Origin: Sphingomonas_D zeicaulis
GTDB lineage: Bacteria > Pseudomonadota > Alphaproteobacteria > Sphingomonadales > Sphingomonadaceae
Assembly: GCF_050433225.1 (NCBI RefSeq)
Contig: NZ_JBNPXQ010000006.1
Coordinates: 62,001 to 126,000, forward strand
Length of the DNA: 64,000 bases
Direction: 5' to 3'
Within the stretch, counting starts at the first letter, position 1. Each line of letters opens with the position of its first letter. Positions 51,542 through 59,272 of this stretch are shown here, in pieces. Position numbers and translations under genes: made by a program. Below the pieces are notes generated by a model that was not told the DNA's origin, did not search any database, and saw only the letters and a list, made by a program, of their open reading frames with translations.

Positions 51542-52522
51542 ATGAGCAACAGGGCCACGCCCGATGCGGCGACGCAGGTGGAGATCTACCGCCGGATGGC
51601 GTTGATCAAGGCCAATGACGAGCGTTCGCGCAAGGTGATCATGAATGGGCGCTTGGTCATGCCCTATTACAGCCCGCGCGGGCAGGAGGTGATCCCCAGC
51701 GCCATCTCCGTCAACCTCACCGACGACGACTATATCTGCACCATCTATCGCGGCAGCCATGACCAGCTGGCGAAGGGGCTGCCGCTCAAGGATCTCTGGG
51801 CGGAAGTCGCCGGGCGCGTCGATGGCACCTGCAAGGGCAAGGGCGGGCCGATGCACGTGACCTATCCTGCCAAGGGAATCATGGTCACCACCGGTATCGT
51901 CGGCTCGACGATGCCGATCGCCAACGGCCTTGCCTGGGGATCGCAGTTGCGCGGCGACGGGCGGGTGACGGTCGCCTCCTTCGGAGACGGCGCGGCGAAC
52001 ATCGGCGCCTTCCATGAATCGCTGAACCTCGCCGCGGTGTGGAAGCTGCCCGTCATCTTCGTGTGCCAGAACAACGAGTGGGGCGAGCACACGCATTACG
52101 ACAAGACCAGCAACGTGAAGGTCGCCGATCGCGCCGCCGCCTATGGCATGCCGGGTGAGCGCGTGGACGGCAATGATCCGTTCGCGATGTACGCTGCGGC
52201 CGCCGAGGCCGTCGCGCGGGCACGGGCTGGCGAGGGGCCGACCCTGATCGAGGCGATGACCTATCGCTTCTTCGGCCACGTCTTCGGCGACGCCGACAAC
52301 TATATGGACAAGGCGCGCAAGGCCGAGGCGATCGCGAACGATCCGGTGCCGCGCTTCCGTGCCGCGCTGATCGAAACCGGCATCGCCACCGAAGACCAGC
52401 TCGCAGGGCTGGAGGCGGCCATCGAGAAGGAGATCGACGAGGCGGTCGAATTCGCGCTCGAAAGCGCGTTCCCTGGCGTCGAGGAACTGAAGCGCGACGT
52501 GTTCGCCGAGGAGATGGCCTGA
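51542..52522 (+). CDS. 2-oxoacid (pyruvate-type) dehydrogenase E1 alpha subunit
   Basis: A 326-residue thiamine-diphosphate E1 alpha subunit. The ThDP motif is GDG at 148-150 ending in NN at 177-178 (VICQNN region), and YRGSHDQLAKG and MTYRFFGHVFGDAD correspond to the HxxH and phosphorylation-loop regions. It decarboxylates a 2-oxoacid, passing the acyl group to lipoate. The stop overlaps the ATG of E1 beta. The set resembles acetoin or pyruvate dehydrogenases; which 2-oxoacid is used is open. Confidence 0.92.
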   Translation: MSNRATPDAATQVEIYRRMALIKANDERSRKVIMNGRLVMPYYSPRGQEVIPSAISVNLTDDDYICTIYRGSHDQLAKGLPLKDLWAEVAGRVDGTCKGKGGPMHVTYPAKGIMVTTGIVGSTMPIANGLAWGSQLRGDGRVTVASFGDGAANIGAFHESLNLAAVWKLPVIFVCQNNEWGEHTHYDKTSNVKVADRAAAYGMPGERVDGNDPFAMYAAAAEAVARARAGEGPTLIEAMTYRFFGHVFGDADNYMDKARKAEAIANDPVPRFRAALIETGIATEDQLAGLEAAIEKEIDEAVEFALESAFPGVEELKRDVFAEEMA

Positions 52523-53529
52523 TGAACGCCGAAACCCAAGTGAAGGCCGCAAAGGCGAACATCCTCCAGGGTATCAACGCCGCCATCGCTGACGCCATGG
52601 AGGAGGACGAGACGGTGATCGCGCTTGGCGAGGACCTGGCCGATCCCGAGGAGGGCGGCGTTTGCGGCGTCACCAAGGGGCTTTCGTCGCGCTTCGGTGC
52701 GCATCGCGTGCGTTCCACCCCAATCTCGGAGCAGGCGATCGTCGGCGCGGCGATCGGCGCCTCGCTGGTCGGCTTCAAGCCGATCGCCGAGATCATGCTG
52801 ATGAACTTCACCACCGTCGCGATGGACATGATCGTCAATCATGCCGCGAAGCTGCGGTTCATGTCCGGTGGCCAGACCCATGTGCCGATCGTGATCCGCA
52901 CGATGACCGGCACCGGCTTCGCATCGGGTGGGCAGCATTGCGACTATCTCGAGGCCTGGTTTGCTCATACCGCCGGCATCAAGGTGGTCTGCCCGTCGAG
53001 CCCCGGCGATGCCTACGGCCTGATGCGCAGCGCCATCGACGATCCCGACCCGGTGCTGTTCATCGAGAATCTGCCGACCTACTGGTCGCCGGCCGAGGCA
53101 CCGGAAAAGGGGCATCGCGTGCCGATCGGCAAGGCCAATGTGCTGAGCGAGGGCAGCGATGTCACCGTCATCGCCTATGCGCGCATGATCCAGGAAGCGA
53201 TGCCTGCGATCGCCAAGCTCAAGGAAGCCGGTATCTCAGCCGAGCTGATCGACCTGCGCACGATCGCGCCCTGGGACAAGGAGACCGTCCTCGCCTCGGT
53301 CGCGAAGACCGGTCGCGCGATGATCGTGCACGAGGCCGTGACGCCGTTTGGCGCGGGTGCCGAGATCGCCGCGGTGCTGAACGAGGAACTGTTCGGCCGC
53401 CTCAAGGCGCCGATCAAGCGGCTGGGCGGGGCCTTTTGCCCAGTGCCCTTCTCGAAGCCGCTCGAGACCGCCTTCGCGCCTCAGACAGCCGATATCGTCG
53501 CGGCTGCCGAGGCGCTGATCAAAGCCTAA
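52522..53529 (+). CDS. 2-oxoacid (pyruvate-type) dehydrogenase E1 beta subunit
   Basis: A 335-residue E1 beta subunit. It contains the early EDLADPEEGGVCGVTKGL segment, the FKPIAEIM strand, the catalytic-region TGTGFASGGQH and a transketolase C-terminal domain (IDLRTIAPWDKETV, then HEAVTPFGAGAEI). It forms the alpha2beta2 E1 with the preceding gene. The coding end is followed after 20 bp by the free lipoyl protein gene. Confidence 0.92.
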   Translation: MNAETQVKAAKANILQGINAAIADAMEEDETVIALGEDLADPEEGGVCGVTKGLSSRFGAHRVRSTPISEQAIVGAAIGASLVGFKPIAEIMLMNFTTVAMDMIVNHAAKLRFMSGGQTHVPIVIRTMTGTGFASGGQHCDYLEAWFAHTAGIKVVCPSSPGDAYGLMRSAIDDPDPVLFIENLPTYWSPAEAPEKGHRVPIGKANVLSEGSDVTVIAYARMIQEAMPAIAKLKEAGISAELIDLRTIAPWDKETVLASVAKTGRAMIVHEAVTPFGAGAEIAAVLNEELFGRLKAPIKRLGGAFCPVPFSKPLETAFAPQTADIVAAAEALIKA

Positions 53530-53549
53530 TATCGCTCAGGGAGATTCTC

Positions 53550-53780
53550 ATGGCGTTTGACGTTCTGTTGCCCAAGATCGGTTTCTCGATGAACGAAGGC
53601 ATGCTGGCCGAATGGCTGGTTGAGGATGGCGGCCAGGCCGTCGAGGGCCAGCCGCTCTACGCGCTGGAATCGGACAAGTCGACGCAGGAGGTCGAGAGCC
53701 CGGCGACCGGCACGCTCAAGATCATCGCCCAGACCGGCGAGACCTATGAGGTCGGCACGCTGCTTGCCACGATCGGCTGA
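53550..53780 (+). CDS. stand-alone lipoyl (biotinyl-lipoyl) domain protein
   Basis: A 76-residue protein consisting of one lipoyl domain only. The lipoylation lysine is Lys43 in ESDKSTQEVESP, and the fold marks LLPKIGFSMNEG and PATGTLKI are typical. E2 enzymes usually carry this domain fused to an acyltransferase core, so here the E2 is split. It probably shuttles the acyl group from E1 to the core at 54098. A CAGGGAG lies upstream of the ATG. Confidence 0.9.
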   Translation: MAFDVLLPKIGFSMNEGMLAEWLVEDGGQAVEGQPLYALESDKSTQEVESPATGTLKIIAQTGETYEVGTLLATIG

Positions 53781-53782
53781 GG

Positions 53783-54091
53783 ATGCGCTACATCCTCCAT
53801 GTCGCGTCGCGCGCACTGGACGGCCGCGAGGCGGACTATGATCGCTGGTACGATCAGGTCCATGCCGTCGAGATGTGCGCGCTGCCAGGTGTGCTGTCGT
53901 GCACGCGCTACCGGGAGCTCGACATGGCGGGCCAGGAGACTGGTGTGTTCGTCGCTGACTACAGTGTCGAGACCGACGATCCGGCGGCGCTGCTGCAAAG
54001 CGTCTTCGCCGCCGTGCCGACGATGCATTTGACGGATGCGATCGACCCGCAAAGTCCGTGCTTCACTTTCCTCAAGCCGCACAAGGGCTGA
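53783..54091 (+). CDS. EthD/DUF4286-like small protein
   Basis: A 102-residue protein resembling dimeric alpha-beta barrel proteins of the EthD/DUF4286 type, with DYDRWYDQVHAVEMCALPGV, the usual family segment. It lies 2 bp after the lipoyl protein and 6 bp before the E2 core, so it is translated with them. Function unknown; it may be a small dimeric binding or accessory protein. Confidence 0.7.
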   Translation: MRYILHVASRALDGREADYDRWYDQVHAVEMCALPGVLSCTRYRELDMAGQETGVFVADYSVETDDPAALLQSVFAAVPTMHLTDAIDPQSPCFTFLKPHKG

Positions 54092-54097
54092 TCGTCG

Positions 54098-54841
54098 ATG
54101 AGTGATCTTCTACAGGGTCTCGCACCCTGGCCCACGGGCGATTTCTCGATGTTCGGAGAGGTCGAACAGAGGCCGCTCAGCAAGATCCAGAAGTTCGTGG
54201 CCGCGTTCCTCGGCCGCAACTGGGTGGCGATCCCCCACGTCACGCACAATGACGATGCGGACATCACCGCGCTCGAAGAGCGGCGCAAGGCGCACAATGC
54301 GGACGGCGGCATCAAGCTGACGGCAGTGCCGCTGCTGGTGAAGGTTCTGGCCGATGCGCTGGGCGCCTTCCCGCAGTTCAACGCGTCGCTCGACCCCGCG
54401 AGCGGCATGCTGACCCTCAAGAAATATGTTCATGTCGGCGTCGCTGTCGACACGCCCGGCGGCCTGCTGGTTCCGGTCATTCGCGATTGTGACCGCAAGT
54501 CGGTTGGCGAGATCGCGACGGAGATCGTCGCGATCTCGGAGAAGGCGCGCACCAGGGGCCTGTCGATGGCGGAGATGTCCGGCGGCTGCATCACGCTTAC
54601 CTCACTCGGCCATATCGGCGGCACCAGCTTCACACCGATCATCAACGCGCCCGAAGTGGCGATCCTGGGCGTGACGCGTGCGCGGCCAGTGCCGGTTCCG
54701 GCCGAGGAAGGCGGAATCGCATGGCGCCAGATGCTGCCGCTCTCGCTCAGCTACGATCATCGCGTGATCAACGGCGCGGACGCCGCGCGGTTCTGCCGCT
54801 TCGTGGCCGACCGGCTGGCAGAACCTGACCTGTTCGGCTGA
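54098..54841 (+). CDS. 2-oxoacid dehydrogenase E2 acyltransferase core (no lipoyl or E1-binding domain)
   Basis: A 247-residue dihydrolipoamide acyltransferase catalytic domain. It has GEVEQRPLSKIQKFVAAFLGR at the start, then the conserved DTPGGLLVPVIRDCD, and the active-site His221 with Asn225 in DHRVINGAD. Azotobacter-type pyruvate dehydrogenase E2 also uses His and Asn, so this is normal. It lacks both the lipoyl domain (present as the free protein at 53550) and the peripheral subunit-binding domain. It ends 10 bp from a convergent ligase gene. No E3 gene is in the window. Confidence 0.9.
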   Translation: MSDLLQGLAPWPTGDFSMFGEVEQRPLSKIQKFVAAFLGRNWVAIPHVTHNDDADITALEERRKAHNADGGIKLTAVPLLVKVLADALGAFPQFNASLDPASGMLTLKKYVHVGVAVDTPGGLLVPVIRDCDRKSVGEIATEIVAISEKARTRGLSMAEMSGGCITLTSLGHIGGTSFTPIINAPEVAILGVTRARPVPVPAEEGGIAWRQMLPLSLSYDHRVINGADAARFCRFVADRLAEPDLFG

Positions 54842-54851
54842 TCGAGCGCTG

Positions 54852-56366
54852 CTAGGCGTCCTGCATGCGCGCAGCGCGCAGAGCTGAGCGGCGCAGCTTC
54901 CCGGCCTGATCGCGGACGGGCGAGCGCGTGAATTCCGCCGAGCGCGGGCGCTTCAACCCGGCGAGCCTCGTGTTCACCAGATGCAGGAAGGCGCGCTCAT
55001 CAGGCTCTGCCGCGCCCGGTGCCAGTTCGACGATCACATGCACGCGGTTGCCCAGGTCCGGATCGGGCAGGCCGATCGCCGCGCAGCACAGCACGCCGGC
55101 AAGCGCCTCCACAGCCGCTTCGATCTCGGCAGGGTAGATATTGACGCCGCCGACGAGGATCATGTCGGTGCGGCGGTCGGCGACGTACAGATAGCCGTCG
55201 GCGTCGAGCCAGCCCATGTCGCCAAAGCTGTCCGTGTCGCCGGCAATCCGGTTCGCCGCGCCGATATAGGCATAGCTGGTGCCGGCCCCGCCCGCCTTGC
55301 GGAACCGGATTTCGCCGATCTCGCCGGGCGGCAGCGGCTGGCCGTGCTCGCCGGCGATGACGATCTCCTGCCCTGGTGCTGCCCGCCCGACAGAGCCGGG
55401 ATGGGCCAGCCATTCACGTCCGCCGATGGTGGTGACGCCGATCCGCTCGGTTCCGCCATAGACCTCCCACAGTTGGTCAGCGCCAATGCGATCAATCCAC
55501 CAGCGCTTGGTCTCGGGCGGGCAGGGGGCCGCCATGTGCAGCAGCGTCCGGATCGACGACAGATCGGCGGCGGCGGTCAGGTCGGCGGGAAGCTTCGCGA
55601 TCCGCGTCATCATTGTCGGTACCATATAGGCGTAATCGACGCGATGCACGGCCGCCAAGGTCAACCATTCTACCGGGTCGAAGCGCTCCATGCAGACGAT
55701 GTGGGTGCCCTGCGCCAACGCCATCGTCGCCGTGTTGAAAGGGGCGGAATGGTAGAGCGGGCCGGGATTGAGCAGTGTGAGGCGGGCGTCGCGCCGACAG
55801 CCTTCCTTGTCGGGACCCCACGCTGACGGCATCGGATCGACGATCAGCTTGGGACGACCGGTGCTGCCGCCACTGGTGGCGATTTTGCCCGGCGTCGCGA
55901 GGACGGCCTCAAGAGGCGCATCCGACAGCGCCGGATCGAGCGGACGGTCAACGTCGTGCAGAGACACCGATCCGTGCACGACCGAGGCCGTGCCGATGAT
56001 GTGAGACGCCGCGAGAAGCGCGAGGATCGCGTCGAACTCTCCTCCCGTCAGGCGATCCGAGACGGGGCAGGGTGTCGCGCCGATCTTCCACAGCGCGAAG
56101 ACGCATTCCAGATACTCGACGCGGTTGGGCAGCGAAAGCGCTACCCGATCGCCGTGCCGAACGCCGCCGGCAAGCAGCGCACGCGCGCGCTTGTTCGCCC
56201 GCCGGTCGAAGGCCGCGAAGCTCCAACTGCGGCCGGCGATGGTCAACGCCGGCCGATCCGGCGTCGCGCGCGCCTGCGCGGTCAGGAGCATGCCCAGCGG
56301 CGCATCCGCGCGCGGTTGCCCCGTCGCCGGGTCGATCCAATCGGCGGCTGGTGCCGCGCCGGTCAT
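54852..56366 (-). CDS. acyl-CoA ligase with variant P-loop (bile-acid-CoA ligase-like)
   Basis: A 504-residue ANL ligase. The P-loop is TSGGSTGRPKLIVD, with GG before the Ser instead of the common SGTTG; similar variants are seen in ligases annotated as bile-acid-CoA ligases. The VYGGTERIGVT and DGYLYVADRRTDMILVGG hinge regions are intact. The C-terminal lysine is within DQAGKLRRSAL. The ATG overlaps the GST stop (4 bp). It is the last gene of a long minus-strand run with TonB receptor, DUF1214, SDR and GST. Confidence 0.87.
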   Translation of the reverse strand: MTGAAPAADWIDPATGQPRADAPLGMLLTAQARATPDRPALTIAGRSWSFAAFDRRANKRARALLAGGVRHGDRVALSLPNRVEYLECVFALWKIGATPCPVSDRLTGGEFDAILALLAASHIIGTASVVHGSVSLHDVDRPLDPALSDAPLEAVLATPGKIATSGGSTGRPKLIVDPMPSAWGPDKEGCRRDARLTLLNPGPLYHSAPFNTATMALAQGTHIVCMERFDPVEWLTLAAVHRVDYAYMVPTMMTRIAKLPADLTAAADLSSIRTLLHMAAPCPPETKRWWIDRIGADQLWEVYGGTERIGVTTIGGREWLAHPGSVGRAAPGQEIVIAGEHGQPLPPGEIGEIRFRKAGGAGTSYAYIGAANRIAGDTDSFGDMGWLDADGYLYVADRRTDMILVGGVNIYPAEIEAAVEALAGVLCCAAIGLPDPDLGNRVHVIVELAPGAAEPDERAFLHLVNTRLAGLKRPRSAEFTRSPVRDQAGKLRRSALRAARMQDA

Positions 56367-57013
56367 GGCTGCGCGCGCATCGCGGCGAGCGCGTCCGCGG
56401 TTTCCGTCCAGATCACGCCCATATCCTCGTGCGTGCGCGCCTTGTCGCGATAGCCCGCCAGCGCCCCCAGGTCGGCGAGCGGATCCTCCAGCCCGAAGAT
56501 CGACGCCGTGACGCCGCACAGCAACAGGCTGGGCAGCAGGATGCAATCCGCCTTGCTGATCGCGCCGCCGACCGCGAACATCGCATTGTCCACGAAGCCG
56601 CTGGTCAATGCCAGCCCCTCCCGCCAGCGCGCGACTTCGGCCTCGACCACCGCCGGATCGCGCGTCGCAAGGTCGATCTGCTTGAAAAGCCGGAACATCG
56701 CCGGCGTCGCGTAGAGTTCGAAGGCGCGGATGATGGTACGCATGCGGGCGCGATCGCGCGGGTCGACCGGCGTCAGCGCCGGCGTCGGAAATTGCTCGTC
56801 GAGATGATCGATGATGGTCTCCGATTCCACGATGGTGAGTCCATCGTCGGTGACCAGCACCGGCAATTTTCCGATCGGATTGATCGCCAGAAATTCCGGG
56901 GAGCGCGTGCCGCCGCCCGGTGGCGGCAGCAGGTCATGGCCGATCCCCTTGACCCGAAGCGCGAGGCGGACGCGCGCGGCGAAGGGGGACAGCGTGACGG
57001 CATAGAGGATCAC
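56363..57013 (-). CDS. glutathione S-transferase family protein
   Basis: A 216-residue GST. The N-terminal thioredoxin fold has the candidate catalytic Ser9 in LSPFAARVRLAL and the conserved cis-Pro loop KLPVLV plus TIVESETIIDHLDE; the C-terminal helical domain has GAISKADCILLP. GSTs conjugate glutathione, isomerise maleyl compounds or cleave ethers. It overlaps both neighbours by 4 bp (SDR and ligase), which ties it to acid activation. Confidence 0.88.
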   Translation of the reverse strand: MILYAVTLSPFAARVRLALRVKGIGHDLLPPPGGGTRSPEFLAINPIGKLPVLVTDDGLTIVESETIIDHLDEQFPTPALTPVDPRDRARMRTIIRAFELYATPAMFRLFKQIDLATRDPAVVEAEVARWREGLALTSGFVDNAMFAVGGAISKADCILLPSLLLCGVTASIFGLEDPLADLGALAGYRDKARTHEDMGVIWTETADALAAMRAQP

Positions 57014-57909
57014 GCGGCGTCCCCATCGCGAAACAGGTGTGCCAAGGTGCCCGCGAGCGGCGCCGGCACGAAGCCGTCGCCGTACGGCCAGTCCAGGAAG
57101 CCGGCGGCGGCCATGGTGCCGCCGTCGACATGCAGCGTCATCCCCGAGACGAAGGTCGAGAGATCCGACCCTAGGAACAGCACCGCGTCGGCAAGCGCAT
57201 CCGCCGGCGGCTGCTCGCCGCGCGGAATGTACATGCCCATCCCCCGGGGCTGGACATGCGGCTGAAGCGCAGCGAACGCTGCGCCGAGTTCCGGAGGCAT
57301 GGCATCGATATTGCCCTGGCTGGGCGTCGTGTCGGGCGCGATGCAGCTGACGCGGATTCGGTCCTTGCCGAGTTCCACCGCCATCGAGCGGGTGAAGTTG
57401 GTTGTCGCTGCCTTCGCGCCGGCATAGACCGCGAAGCTGGCGGCCCCGCGATGGGCTTCGATCGTGGTGAAGTTGATGATGCTGCCACCCAGGCCCGACC
57501 GCTTGATAAGCGGCACCGCGCGCTGCACCGATTGCACGACATAGCCATAGTTGCGGTGGATATCACGGGCGATATCCGCGCGGGTCGCCTCGGCCAGCAG
57601 TGTCCGCCTCGTCCCGCCGGCGACGTTCACGACGATGTCGAGGCGCCGATAGTCGCGCTCGACCGCATCATAGAAACCGTCGAGCGCGGTCTCGTCAGTC
57701 GCATCGGCGTGGGTCGCGGTAACGGCGCCGCCGAGCGCGCGGATGGCCGCCTCGGTCTTGCCAAGCGCCGGCATGTCGATGTCGCAGACCGCGAGGTCCA
57801 CGCCTGCCCGCGCCAGCGCCAGCGATATGGCGGCACCGATGCCGCCCCCGCCGCCTACGACCGCAGCGACCTTGCCGGCAAGGTTCGCACGTGCCTCGAT
57901 ATAGCCCAT
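57010..57909 (-). CDS. SDR family oxidoreductase (Thr at catalytic Ser site)
   Basis: A 299-residue SDR with a longer C-terminus than usual. It has VGGGGGIGAAISL, NVAGGT, and YAGAK with the Tyr-Lys pair, but the residue 13 before the Tyr is Thr in NFTTIEAHRG, where Ser is usual. Thr can replace Ser in some SDRs with lower activity. ATG 57909 has GGGAG 6 bases upstream. It overlaps the GST gene by 4 bp. The DUF1214-like gene lies 106 bp upstream. Confidence 0.86.
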   Translation of the reverse strand: MGYIEARANLAGKVAAVVGGGGGIGAAISLALARAGVDLAVCDIDMPALGKTEAAIRALGGAVTATHADATDETALDGFYDAVERDYRRLDIVVNVAGGTRRTLLAEATRADIARDIHRNYGYVVQSVQRAVPLIKRSGLGGSIINFTTIEAHRGAASFAVYAGAKAATTNFTRSMAVELGKDRIRVSCIAPDTTPSQGNIDAMPPELGAAFAALQPHVQPRGMGMYIPRGEQPPADALADAVLFLGSDLSTFVSGMTLHVDGGTMAAAGFLDWPYGDGFVPAPLAGTLAHLFRDGDAA

Positions 57910-58015
57910 CCGCATCTCCCATCCTGCCGATCTGTCGGTATCGTGCAGGCTCGCATGCCATGCGGCAAGCCGGCCGCGACAGGCATCGGAATGCCGATGG
58001 CGACGATCGCTCGCG

Positions 58016-59191
58016 TCACCATTTGCGGCGCAGTTGCGACCCGATCCGCCGCCGCCGCAGCGCCTCATCGCGGCCGGCGGCGTCGATGCGCGACACCTCG
58101 GCCGGCAGGTGAGCGGCGAGGTCGGCGAATTTCACCTTGATGACCGTCGGCGTGGGCTGGCTGGAGCAGCGATACCATCGTCCGATCATCATGCCGTATC
58201 GGTTGCCGCCCGTATCGAGCCAGTTGGCAATGCCCGGATCCTGATGAGACAGCACGGCGCGGAACCTGCCGTCCGGATCGACCGCTGCCTGCCGGCCGTT
58301 GAGGCTCGACTGGCGGTAGACATAGTCCACCTGGTTCCACAGGGCGTCGATCACCTGGACATTCCAATAGGGCCGCCGGTCGGGCATGGCGCTCTCGATT
58401 ATCAGCGCCTCGTCCTCCGCGACGTCGAATACCGTCTCGAAATAAGCCTGCGGCCAGTCCTCGCCGTTACCGAGTTCCTGGAAGGTGTTGAGATTGAAGC
58501 GGTTGACGAAGCCGCGTTCCGCGCAACGCTGCACCGCGCCAAGGCAAATGCCCGAGAGATTGCGGACATAGCCGGCGAAGAGATGCGTCAGCTTCGCATC
58601 GATCTCGTCCGCAGTGAGCGGCGGGCGGATCTGGGATGGGATGTCCATGCGCTCGATTGCAAGCCGGACGTCGCGCTCATTGCCCCAGTCATAGGAGAAT
58701 TGACGGACCAGGATGAAATCGGTCTCCGGATCCATGCGCAGCCAGTTGCCGTCATGGCCGGCCGGCCGCTCGGTCGAGAAGACCACTTCGAACCGGCCGT
58801 CCGCATCGCGGTGCAGATCGTCCATGTCGTAATTGCCGAGGCCCTTGCCCGGCAGTGGGTCCATGCCGATGATGCGGCTGCCGAGCGCGAACCCCGCCAC
58901 CGGCGCGTCGCCGCGCTCGCCGGTGACGCGATAGGTCCCGCGGCCGTCGACGGGTGCATAATAATAGACCGCATCCGGATTGGGCTGCGCCAGGAATACC
59001 GAATTCTCGAACGGCGCGAACTCCGGATGGTCGGGGGTCGACTGGAAGAGCAGGAAGTAACCTTGCGACAGGTTCATGGCGAATTGCTTCCACAGCTGCG
59101 CCTTGAGCGCCGGATCGTCGGGAAAGGCGACGCGCTCCAGAAGCTGCTCGGCGCCTTTCAGCAGATCTGCATATTGCGGCCAATCATTCAT
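58016..59191 (-). CDS. DUF1214-like protein (second copy)
   Basis: A 391-residue relative of the protein at 23451, sharing the C-terminal signature SHQDPGIANWLDTGG and the mid-protein YRVTG. It has no signal peptide or membrane segment. Function not established. It lies 81 bp downstream of a TonB receptor in the same direction, whereas the first copy precedes a TonB receptor. A GGGAGAG precedes the ATG at 59191. Confidence 0.75.
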   Translation of the reverse strand: MNDWPQYADLLKGAEQLLERVAFPDDPALKAQLWKQFAMNLSQGYFLLFQSTPDHPEFAPFENSVFLAQPNPDAVYYYAPVDGRGTYRVTGERGDAPVAGFALGSRIIGMDPLPGKGLGNYDMDDLHRDADGRFEVVFSTERPAGHDGNWLRMDPETDFILVRQFSYDWGNERDVRLAIERMDIPSQIRPPLTADEIDAKLTHLFAGYVRNLSGICLGAVQRCAERGFVNRFNLNTFQELGNGEDWPQAYFETVFDVAEDEALIIESAMPDRRPYWNVQVIDALWNQVDYVYRQSSLNGRQAAVDPDGRFRAVLSHQDPGIANWLDTGGNRYGMMIGRWYRCSSQPTPTVIKVKFADLAAHLPAEVSRIDAAGRDEALRRRRIGSQLRRKW

Positions 59192-59272
59192 CAATGCTCT
59201 CCCGTCGCTGTCATTTCGAGCAAGGGCGACCATGTTGCCCGGGCCCGGCTGATCGCCCCTGCTCCCGGACGC

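Noticed and set aside
54758..54772. Asn instead of Asp in the E2 active-site motif (HRVING)
   Set aside because: Azotobacter-type pyruvate dehydrogenase E2 also uses His plus Asn, so this is a normal variant and not a loss of function.
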